Assembly (NCBI GenBank): GCA_037139695.1
Contig: JBAXFX010000021.1
Location: forward strand, 1-17,482
Length of the DNA stretch: 17,482 nt
Source of the DNA: JAAXTX01 sp037139695
GTDB lineage: Bacteria > Patescibacteriota > Minisyncoccia > Moranbacterales > UBA1568
Direction of reading: 5' to 3'
A model generated the notes under the pieces. It ran no database searches. It saw nothing but the letters and a program-made list of their open reading frames with translations, and had not been told where the DNA came from. Both the position numbers and the translations under genes were made by a program. This document shows, piece after piece, positions 6,572-12,407 of the stretch; the first letter of the stretch is position 1; every line of letters begins with the position of its first letter.

Positions 6572-7219
6572 TCAGTTTTTCGACATCATGACGGATGGAG
6601 ACCTCTCCACGACCGTGACCGGATCGCCTACCCGCGACCAGAAGAAGAGCCGCTCCGCATCCTTCATAAGGAGCCTGACACAGCCATGCGAAGCAGGATA
6701 CCCCGGCAATGCCTGCTGGTGCAGGAAATACCCGGTATTCGAAAGATTCAACGAGTAGGGCATCGGCGCATTGTCATACTTCTTGGAGCACTTGTACCGC
6801 TGCTTATAGGCGATGGCATATTCCCCTGCCGGAGTAGTCTTTCCGATTCTGCCGGATGAGACCGGACCCCAGAAGACGAGTGCGCCGTTTTCGTATGCTC
6901 CAAAGTACTGTGTATCGAGGAACACCCTGATTTCCCGATTGTCTCGACTATCGGAAAGCTTTTTTGGAATCGGCACATATCGATTCGCTTGTTCGATATC
7001 GGTCGGCACCAACACCTTTTTTCCGGTCGGCAGATGCCGATTGTCAAGATGATTCACGCTCATAAAGACCGCCTGAGAAACGGAGTCCCCTTTGCAGAGA
7101 CTCCAAAGAGTATCACCTTTTTTGATGATTTTTGGTTCGAACCCGTCCGGAATCGGCTGATCAGCGAATGCCTGAAACGGGATGAACGCAAGCGAAAGTA
7201 CTAAAAGTAGGGTTTTCAT
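6572..7219 (-). CDS. Secreted LysM + L,D-transpeptidase (YkuD) protein
   Basis: An envelope enzyme expected to form 3-3 peptidoglycan cross-links or otherwise modify the wall. Its 215 residues begin with a signal peptide (MKTLLLVLSLAFIPFQAFA, 1-19, AxA cut). A LysM-type domain follows (about 29-72: KKGDTLWSLCKGD... GKKVLVP). The YkuD catalytic domain (about 95-205) has IGKTTPAGEY (125-134), His167 and the nucleophile motif SHGCVRL (177-183, Cys180). I start at 7219, where the signal peptide begins and AGGCAGG lies a few bases upstream. The open frame extends to 7471 but runs across the tRNA gene and cannot be real. It lies downstream of tRNA-Pro, separated by a terminator, and has its own terminator. 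Confidence 0.92.
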   Translation of the reverse strand: MKTLLLVLSLAFIPFQAFADQPIPDGFEPKIIKKGDTLWSLCKGDSVSQAVFMSVNHLDNRHLPTGKKVLVPTDIEQANRYVPIPKKLSDSRDNREIRVFLDTQYFGAYENGALVFWGPVSSGRIGKTTPAGEYAIAYKQRYKCSKKYDNAPMPYSLNLSNTGYFLHQQALPGYPASHGCVRLLMKDAERLFFWSRVGDPVTVVERSPSVMMSKN

Positions 7220-7275
7220 GGGGACCTGCCTTTTTGTTTTGGTTATTGTAAACGTGCTATTTTCCGGAATCATGC

Positions 7276-7311
7276 CAAAGAAAAACCAGCCTGTCAAGGC
7301 CGGCCTGGTTT
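7276..7311 (-). terminator. Terminator after tRNA-Pro
   Basis: On the - strand AAACCAG-G-CC pairs with GGCTGGTTT (7283-7291 with 7302-7311, one bulged base), followed by TTTCTTT. It lies 14 nt past the tRNA 3' end. Confidence 0.65.
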
Positions 7312-7324
7312 CTCTCTTTCTTTG

Positions 7325-7395
7325 TCGGGCTGTCGGGAATCGAACCCGACCTACGTGCACCCCATGCACGCGTACTGCCGATATACTACAGCCCG
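7325..7395 (-). tRNA. trnP: tRNA-Pro (anticodon GGG)
   Basis: The 71-nt cloverleaf has acceptor CGGGCTG/CAGCCCG, D-stem GTAT/GTAC with a 7-nt loop containing GG, and anticodon stem CGTGC/GCACG. The loop ATGGGGT has U33, anticodon GGG and G37. A 4-nt variable loop is followed by T-stem TCGGG/CCCGA with loop TTCGATT. The first base C1 paired to G72 and G37 are proline-tRNA identity features. The discriminator is A. The CCA end is not encoded (CAA follows). Confidence 0.95.
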
Positions 7396-7480
7396 AAATC
7401 CTGTACCGTACGATACAAGACGGAGTCCGGCGAATGCCGGAGGAGCCCCTCATAACTTTGTCCCGCATCACCCGCCCCCC

Positions 7481-7501
7481 GACTTTTGACTTTCAACTAT
7501 T
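7481..7501. repeat. Short heptanucleotide array ending at the ndk stop codon
   Basis: Three in-phase 7-mers, GACTTTT, GACTTTC and AACTATT, run over the - strand stop codon at 7497-7499. The unit differs from TGTTNNC, but the period and placement are the same. Confidence 0.45.
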
Positions 7502-8114
7502 CGAGGATCCCGTCCAGGTTCACATCATAGAGGATCGCTTCCTGCAAATGCCGATAGTTCAAAAGCTCGTTTTCCCGGAACCAGATCGGGATTTCCTTTT
7601 CCGCCTCGTCGGTATTGCCCGAAGCATGGATAAGGTTACGGATGGAGCGGCTATCCACGTCGGAAATCTGATAGGAGTCGACGGTGAAGTCTCCGCGTAT
7701 AGTACCCACATCGCTCGACATCGGTTCGGTCGAACCGGTAATTTTTCGCACGACGCCGGTCGCCCCATTCCCCTCCCAGACCATGGCCACGACCGGGCCT
7801 GAGGAGAGATACGTCGCGTTCGACTTCAGGATCGCAAGACCGTTCTCACGGAAGGTCGCGTACGGCGACTGCTGGCCCTTCTTCGCATATGCGGCGGCAG
7901 CCTTCTCCCCGACGGCCTCGAGCCACTCCTCGCCGCCGACCATATAGTGTTCGGTCGCCATCTCGGGAGTCGGAATGAGCATCTTCGAGGCGATGAGCTT
8001 GAGACCCGTCCGCTCATAGCGCGAGATGATCTCTCCCACGAGCGAACGCTGGACGCCGTCCGGTTTGATCACGACGAGGGTCCGTTCCTTTTTCGGATGT
8101 TTTGCTTCGGCCAT
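7497..8114 (-). CDS. ndk: Nucleoside diphosphate kinase, enlarged form
   Basis: The enzyme moves the gamma-phosphate from ATP to other NDPs through a phospho-histidine, keeping nucleotide pools balanced. Conserved blocks: RTLVVIKPDGVQR (11-23), LSSGPVVAMVWEG (103-115), GTIRGDF (137-143) and NLIHASG (160-166) with catalytic His163. At 205 residues it is well above the usual 130-150. The first extra stretch lies between HY (56-57) and the SGPVV block, about 45 residues instead of ~20 and Ala/Lys-rich. A second insert of about 10 residues (147-157) precedes the active-site His, and the C-terminus has an extra helix-like tail (about 180-205). I start at 8114 (MAEAKHPKKERT). No SD is visible. Confidence 0.94.
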   Translation of the reverse strand: MAEAKHPKKERTLVVIKPDGVQRSLVGEIISRYERTGLKLIASKMLIPTPEMATEHYMVGGEEWLEAVGEKAAAAYAKKGQQSPYATFRENGLAILKSNATYLSSGPVVAMVWEGNGATGVVRKITGSTEPMSSDVGTIRGDFTVDSYQISDVDSRSIRNLIHASGNTDEAEKEIPIWFRENELLNYRHLQEAILYDVNLDGILE

Positions 8115-8170
8115 ATATGTTCGGATGATTGATTTACCGCCTTCATCCCTTTGTAACATGGAAATCGGGA

Positions 8171-8206
8171 AAGAGAAAGCCCGCCACATACAACGTATGG
8201 CGGGCT
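8171..8206 (-). terminator. Intrinsic terminator of the receiver-like gene
   Basis: AGCCCGCCA-c-ATA (8178-8190) pairs with TATGGCGGGCT (8196-8206), with one bulged base. On the - strand it is followed by TTCTCTTTCCC. It lies 14 nt past the stop codon. Confidence 0.85.
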
Positions 8207-8219
8207 GATTGGAACGGAC

Positions 8220-8600
8220 TCAGACGAGATCATACAGGAATTTGCACGTTTCCACATGGGAAAGCACCGGATTATGCCCGGCCTGGCGGAGCTCTTCCCG
8301 CAAGGCTTCGGAGGATGCTACGACAGCGACCGTGGCCTCATGAAAAATCGTGCGGCACTGATTGACGAATTCTCCCAGCAGCCGCTTCTTTACATCCAGC
8401 TTCCGGTGGATCTCGATATGCTCCACGTCAGTATCGAATACCGTATCGGTAACGACGACGGTATGCCAGGGCTGTTCCCGAAGCAACTTTTCCGCTTCAT
8501 CTCGCGAAGAAACGAAACGTGCCACATGTTCTTTACGGATATGATCCTTCCATATACCGTCACCGAATGTACATGGTGGCTTCACGATAAGAATGTTCAT
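8220..8600 (-). CDS. Receiver-like (degenerate REC) single-domain protein, 126 aa
   Basis: I do not recognise a named family. Length and predicted alternation of strands and helices resemble a response-regulator receiver domain: MNILIV (1-6) as strand 1, HTVVVTD (46-52) as strand 3 ending in Asp52 where a phospho-acceptor would sit, VAVVASS (91-97) as strand 4, and Lys120 near the end. The acidic pair expected after strand 1 is replaced by KPPC, so phosphorylation is doubtful and a pseudo-receiver is more likely. There is no output domain. I start at 8600, where GGAG lies about 8 nt upstream. A TTGACT-16-TATGAT promoter and its own terminator make it a stand-alone unit. It could also be an unrelated alpha/beta protein. 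Confidence 0.6.
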   Translation of the reverse strand: MNILIVKPPCTFGDGIWKDHIRKEHVARFVSSRDEAEKLLREQPWHTVVVTDTVFDTDVEHIEIHRKLDVKKRLLGEFVNQCRTIFHEATVAVVASSEALREELRQAGHNPVLSHVETCKFLYDLV

Positions 8601-8655
8601 ACGCAGTCTCCGTTTATTTCTGGTTTCATGGACTGGAAAAGGACTCTTCCCCGAC

Positions 8656-8683
8656 ATCATAAGGCAAGGCGCAAAAAAGTCAA
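8656..8683 (-). promoter_or_regulatory. Promoter of the receiver-like gene
   Basis: On the - strand, TTGACT (8678-8683), 16 bp, TATGAT (8656-8661). The start site falls about 50 nt before ATG 8600. Confidence 0.6.
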
Positions 8684-8731
8684 ATTGGAAAGCCGTCCGA
8701 TATTTCTCATCGATACGACCATCAGTATCGC

Positions 8732-8772
8732 GGTCAAATAAAATACCGACCGTTTCTTTCAACGGTCGGTAT
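8732..8772 (-). terminator. Terminator hairpin abutting the MITE-like element
   Basis: ATACCGACCGTT (8742-8753) pairs with AACGGTCGGTAT (8761-8772), a perfect 12-bp stem. On the - strand it is followed by TTTATTTGACC. It points toward termination of - strand transcripts arriving from the comEC side. The inserted element (8774-8961) now separates it from those genes. Confidence 0.75.
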
Positions 8773-8773
8773 A

Positions 8774-8961
8774 AGTATCTATCTCAAATCTCAACGCGCA
8801 TATAAGCCAAAAAATCCGCTTGCCGGCTGAAATCCGAAAATTTCGGCTGCAAATCATTCAAAAATCGTCAGGTTACGACAGTAGCCTTCCTCATTTTTCA
8901 TGATTTTCGCTCGAAATTTTCGGATTTACAGCTCGACATGAGATTTGAGATAGATACTAAG
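8774..8961. mobile_element. Complete MITE-like element, ~188 bp, nested inverted repeats
   Basis: A perfect 20-bp terminal inverted repeat (8774-8793 against 8939-8958) encloses a second, 16-bp inverted repeat (8830-8845, AAATCCGAAAATTTCG, against 8912-8927). An imperfect extension toward CGGCTG/CAGCTCG follows. No reading frame is present, so any movement would need a transposase in trans. The right part is repeated identically at 4-53 and the left part at 17435-17482 with three mismatches in 48 bases, all in the same orientation. At the 17432 copy the inverted repeat would extend to 23 bp (CTT added); here the left end reads ATAAGTATC. A target duplication could not be fixed with confidence. 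Confidence 0.8.
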
Positions 8962-8966
8962 TATGA

Positions 8967-9107
8967 TCACTCAACAACAGCACAGCGGGACGGCATCTCT
9001 TTTCGCGCGCGTCTGATTTCTTTCATCGTCTTTCTTGCTTCCTGCCATCCGATTATATTCAACCGTCTCAAAAGTTGTTCACTGTCTCGATCTTCCGGAG
9101 AGAGCAT
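8967..9107 (-). CDS. Possible small basic protein, 46 aa (uncertain)
   Basis: The frame reads from an ATG at 9107 (MLSPEDRDSE...) and stops 5 nt before the MITE-like element. The composition looks like a real helical, strongly charged peptide (RRLNIIGWQEARKTMKEIRR). The open frame continues upstream with plausible sequence (FVTLKIERDEKHIQK) into the end of the metallo-beta-lactamase gene. The true start could therefore be a TTG near 9168, or this could be the remnant of a longer gene. No SD was found for either start. No family is recognised. Confidence 0.3.
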   Translation of the reverse strand: MLSPEDRDSEQLLRRLNIIGWQEARKTMKEIRRARKEMPSRCAVVE

Positions 9108-9204
9108 TTTTTGAATATGTTTTTCATCTCGCTCTATTTTTAAGGTGACAAAACCGTTCCACGACTGAAAAACAGCAGAGGCCCCCGGAAAAGGCAAATC
9201 CGAA

Positions 9205-10086
9205 TCACCGTGATGCGCCCGAGAAGACGCACCCGTCGAGATCGGCCGAACAGCGGTATGAAAGGTCGCCCGAGACGTCGGTCCGGCGGATGATGGCGCC
9301 CGTTGCGGCGACTCGGGCCAGGGTTTCAGCCGCCGGATGACCATACGTATTCTGCCCGACCGAAACGATCGCCTCCTTGGGTTTGACGAGGGTAAGGAAT
9401 TTCTCGTCCGAAGAATATTTCGAACCGTGATGGGAAAGCTTGAGGATCTCGGACTCCGGAACGTCCGGCAGGAAGGTCTCCTCGTGCGGCAGGTCGCCGG
9501 CAAGGAGGAAGTCCGTCTCGCGGTAGGAAAACCGGGTGACCATGCTCCCCGCGTTGGATTCGGTATTTTCCGCAAGCGACCCATACGGATAGAGCACACG
9601 CAGCACGCCACCCCCAGGAAGAGACACGGCGAGTCCCTTGTCCGCCTCGATGCGTTCCGGAGACTCCGCTCCCTCGCCGAGGCGATCCTGAAGGAGTTTG
9701 AACACGTCGGACGACGATTCGGCGTTCGTAGAAATGAACGTACGGACCTGGTAATTTTTGACCAAGTCGGGCAGACCGCCGATATGATCCGCATCGGGAT
9801 GCGTTGTGATGACCGTCTCGATCGTCCGATCCCAGAAGGGTACGTATCGCGACAGTCGAGAAAGCAGAAGCTTTCCGCTCCGTCCGCCGTCGATCAAAAT
9901 CTGATTCCCGCCCTGCGAGATGAGGATCGCGTCTCCTTGCCCGACATCGAGAAAGACGACCCGGGTCTCACGCGCATTCTGCCACGCCCAATAGGAAAAG
10001 ATTCCGCCGACCAGCGCGGAAAGGAAAAGCGCGACGAACAGGGTCCGAAACAAAATCTGCCGCATAGGAAAATAATTCGACTCCAT
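9205..10086 (-). CDS. ComEC C-terminal-type metallo-beta-lactamase, separate gene with membrane anchor
   Basis: This corresponds to the extracytoplasmic metallo-beta-lactamase domain that normally forms the C-terminus of ComEC and is thought to process incoming DNA. Here it is a separate 293-residue protein. One membrane helix (about 11-31) is followed by VVFLDVGQGDAILIS (43-57), the metal motif THPDADHIGG (95-104), LAGDL (195-199), KLSHHGSKYSS (216-226) and TYGHP (247-251). The signal-anchor places the domain outside the membrane, as in full-length ComEC. I start at 10086, where GAGG lies about 9 nt upstream; in-frame starts at 10107 and 10122 are possible. It lies 138 bp downstream of the gene for the channel half. 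Confidence 0.88.
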   Translation of the reverse strand: MESNYFPMRQILFRTLFVALFLSALVGGIFSYWAWQNARETRVVFLDVGQGDAILISQGGNQILIDGGRSGKLLLSRLSRYVPFWDRTIETVITTHPDADHIGGLPDLVKNYQVRTFISTNAESSSDVFKLLQDRLGEGAESPERIEADKGLAVSLPGGGVLRVLYPYGSLAENTESNAGSMVTRFSYRETDFLLAGDLPHEETFLPDVPESEILKLSHHGSKYSSDEKFLTLVKPKEAIVSVGQNTYGHPAAETLARVAATGAIIRRTDVSGDLSYRCSADLDGCVFSGASR

Positions 10087-10224
10087 TATCGCATACCTCG
10101 GAATCATTGGCACCACCGTCACCCGAAGATGTCGTCCGAGGATCTTAAACCTCCGTGTTTATTTTTTTCTTCCGTCTTTTCGCCCTTTTTTTCCCTTTAC
10201 GCCCATTTCCACCATTTCCATTCT

Positions 10225-11733
10225 TCACAAAAGGCGCGACGCGTGTCGGTCGGGTTCTTCACCGTTGAAGGAGATATCCACTTTGTCTTCCGGGACAACT
10301 ATCCGCCGTTTCTTGTCGATAAAGAGAAACGCGAGACCGAGCGCGGCATACCAGGCGACTGAGGCGACCCAGCCGAACTCCGTCTGAATCATCACGGAAC
10401 GGGACCATCCGGCCATATATTCCGTGCCAAAAATGATCGGGCGGATCCCCGCGTATGCGGGAAACGAGAACACCCCTCCGAGCCATGGTGAGATCATGCC
10501 GACCGCTCCGACCAGGGCCGAGCAGAACATGGAGAATGGCACGATCGGCAAAATGATGGCGTTCGCAAGGAAAGAAACGGGCGAGAAGGTCCCGAAGTTC
10601 GCGAAGATGACCGGCATGACGAACAGATTCGCCGAGAATGTCAGAAGGGCCGCCTCCGCAAAAAATCCTCCGTATCGCATCCGCTTCACGATCCGGCCGA
10701 TGAAGGGCGATGAGAGCGCGATACCGGCCGTGGCCGCGAACGAGAGCAGGAATCCGATATCATGTCGCAAAAGGAGCGGATTGAGCACGAGCATCACCGA
10801 TGCGACCAAGGCGATGGCCCAAAGCGACGCGTACCGACGTCCGAACCATCCGGCCGACACCAAGACGGACGACATGCCGAACGCGCGGACCGCGGATGCC
10901 GGTGCGCCGGACAAGAACACGAACGCGACGGTGGCAAAAAGAGAAAAAACGGCGGCCCGCGGACGCGAGAGGAAACAGACTATGCCGAGAAGCAGGAAGC
11001 ATTCGGCAATGATCGAGATATTGTACCCGGACACCGCGACGATATGTGAGAGCCCGGCCGACCGAAAATCCGCGACGACCGCATCGGGCAGTTGCCGGCT
11101 TCCGCCGATGACGAGTCCTTTGGCCAGTCCCGCCTCCGGCTCCGGAAGCGACTTCGAGAGCGCTTCCTCGAACCCGCTTCGGAATCCGAAAAGGGCACGT
11201 CCGAACGGATACTTCGTACCCCGCTTTTCCCACGAAGAAACCCGGCATTTGTAGGCGATCCCGTCCTTCGCGTAGTACATACGCCAGTCCGCGTCCGGAG
11301 CCGTAAGCGCGCACGAGAGTGCGCCCGTGTCCCCGTAGGAGACGCCGGAGCGGATCGAGAAGGTTCCCGCGACGAGTTCCCGCGGGCAGACGGCCCCGTC
11401 CGTGCACGAGTCGAACCGGAACACTGCCGCCGTACCGGTATCATCGGTTTCCGGAATCCGCACGATCGTGACCGTTCCCGATACGGGTCCGACCGGACGG
11501 TCGCGGTCCCACGACGCTTCCTCGCGGGCGGACAGGAAACATCCCGAAGCGAATGCGAGGCAACAACAAAAAACCGTCATCCCCTTCCGGTTCGACCAGA
11601 CGGCGACGAACGCGATACCGGTCGCGAGCGCGCAAAGCGGTACGGACGGTGACCACGCAGGAAAAAGCGACCCGAGAAAAACACCCGGAATCACGAACGG
11701 AAACGAACGCCGTATAAGCGAAGCGAAATCCAT
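10225..11733 (-). CDS. comEC: ComEC/Rec2 competence channel, N-terminal half
   Basis: This is the inner-membrane channel through which single-stranded DNA enters during natural transformation. The 502-residue product has two to three N-terminal helices, an OB-like soluble region (about 80-190, DUF4131-type) and the competence domain. The signature LAKGLVIGGSRQLPDAVV, then FRSAGLSHIVAVSGYNISII, lies at about 205-245, followed by about eight further helices. It ends with a short hydrophilic tail; the metallo-beta-lactamase domain is encoded separately downstream. I start at ATG 11733; a TTG two codons earlier (11739) is possible. No SD is present. Pilus and processing genes (comEA, dprA, pil) are not in the window. 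Confidence 0.92.
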   Translation of the reverse strand: MDFASLIRRSFPFVIPGVFLGSLFPAWSPSVPLCALATGIAFVAVWSNRKGMTVFCCCLAFASGCFLSAREEASWDRDRPVGPVSGTVTIVRIPETDDTGTAAVFRFDSCTDGAVCPRELVAGTFSIRSGVSYGDTGALSCALTAPDADWRMYYAKDGIAYKCRVSSWEKRGTKYPFGRALFGFRSGFEEALSKSLPEPEAGLAKGLVIGGSRQLPDAVVADFRSAGLSHIVAVSGYNISIIAECFLLLGIVCFLSRPRAAVFSLFATVAFVFLSGAPASAVRAFGMSSVLVSAGWFGRRYASLWAIALVASVMLVLNPLLLRHDIGFLLSFAATAGIALSSPFIGRIVKRMRYGGFFAEAALLTFSANLFVMPVIFANFGTFSPVSFLANAIILPIVPFSMFCSALVGAVGMISPWLGGVFSFPAYAGIRPIIFGTEYMAGWSRSVMIQTEFGWVASVAWYAALGLAFLFIDKKRRIVVPEDKVDISFNGEEPDRHASRLL

Positions 11734-11740
11734 TGCCAAT

Positions 11741-11782
11741 CAACAGATAACGGGTAACGGAGAGCAGTCAACAGACAACATC
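11741..11782. repeat. Heptanucleotide repeat array (reverse orientation) before comEC
   Basis: Six in-phase 7-mers: CAACAGA, TAACGGG, TAACGGA, GAGCAGT, CAACAGA, CAACATC. Read on the - strand these are the TGTTNNC/CCGTTAN type seen elsewhere. The array occupies the leader region of comEC. Confidence 0.6.
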
Positions 11783-11826
11783 AACGACGAGAGGGAACCG
11801 TTCTTCTCCTCATTTCCTCATTCCCG

Positions 11827-11854
11827 TACTCCCTGTTCTCTGTTCACTGACGTT
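11827..11854. repeat. Heptanucleotide repeat array ending at the nrdR stop codon
   Basis: Four in-phase units, TACTCCC, TGTTCTC, TGTTCAC and TGACGTT, reach the first base of the - strand stop codon (11854-11856). Confidence 0.65.
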
Positions 11855-12300
11855 TATTCCAGATTCTCAATTGCCTTCTTGAAGCTCTTCACCGAACCGA
11901 ATGATTTGTAGACGCTCACGAACCGGAGATAGGCGACTTCGTCCACGGCGCGAAGTTTCTCGAGGACGAGGTTGCCGATTTCCTTGCTCGCCACTTCGGG
12001 CTCCCGTCTCGCATGCAGTTCATATTCGATTTCCTCGAGGATCTTCTCGGTCTTCTCCTCGGACCCGGGTCGTTTCTCGAGGGCACGCCGAAGTCCGGAT
12101 TCGATCTTCTTTCGGTCATAGTCCTCCTTCCGGCCATCCTTCTTCACGACCGAAATGCCCATCGTTTCCGCCTCCTCGTATGTGCTGAACCGGCCCGAGC
12201 ACTTTTCGCACTCACGCCTCCGTCGTATCGCGCGACCTTCCTTCGTCTCGCGCGAATCGACGACCTTGGTATCCTCATGACCACAAAACGGGCAACGCAT
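11854..12300 (-). CDS. nrdR: Transcriptional repressor NrdR
   Basis: A zinc-ribbon/ATP-cone repressor that senses ATP and dATP and shuts down ribonucleotide reductase genes. At 148 residues it has the standard length. The zinc ribbon shows Cys3, Cys6, Cys31 and Cys34 (MRCPFCG... CEKCSGRFSTYE). The ATP-cone starts at about residue 50 (ISVVKKDGRKEDYDRKKI) and runs to about 140. It has its own extended -10 promoter and follows the ftsZ terminator, so it is probably transcribed independently. No ribonucleotide reductase gene is in the window. There is no SD; the start context is TCCGT-ATG, the same as for ftsZ and ftsA. Confidence 0.97.
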   Translation of the reverse strand: MRCPFCGHEDTKVVDSRETKEGRAIRRRRECEKCSGRFSTYEEAETMGISVVKKDGRKEDYDRKKIESGLRRALEKRPGSEEKTEKILEEIEYELHARREPEVASKEIGNLVLEKLRAVDEVAYLRFVSVYKSFGSVKSFKKAIENLE

Positions 12301-12335
12301 ACGGATTCAGACATCAAAAAACCCCTCTCGCCATC

Positions 12336-12344
12336 AATATACCA
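12336..12344 (-). promoter_or_regulatory. Extended -10 promoter of nrdR
   Basis: On the - strand TGG-TATATT lies 36 nt before the nrdR ATG, with no recognisable -35. It has the same form as the promoter at 4403-4411. Confidence 0.5.
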
Positions 12345-12350
12345 CGTTCC

Positions 12351-12384
12351 GGGAAAAAGAAAAGGAGGACGACCGGTCCTCCTT
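12351..12384 (-). terminator. Intrinsic terminator of ftsZ
   Basis: AAGGAGGAC (12362-12370) pairs with GTCCTCCTT (12376-12384) around a 5-nt loop. On the - strand it is followed by TTCTTTTTCCC. It lies 23 nt after the ftsZ stop. Confidence 0.85.
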
Positions 12385-12407
12385 ATCGTACGAGCGGGTC
12401 AGCGGAG

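Noticed and set aside
7220..7471. N-terminal extension of the L,D-transpeptidase to 7471
   Set aside because: It would run through tRNA-Pro and its terminator and place the signal peptide internally.
10087..10224. comEC split as a frameshift artefact
   Set aside because: The gap is 138 bp, both halves are complete at the domain border, and the second half has an SD and its own membrane anchor.
9337..10362. 341-residue + strand ORF
   Set aside because: It lies antisense to the metallo-beta-lactamase gene and the end of comEC. Its composition is typical of a complementary-frame shadow, and the opposite strand carries clear family motifs.
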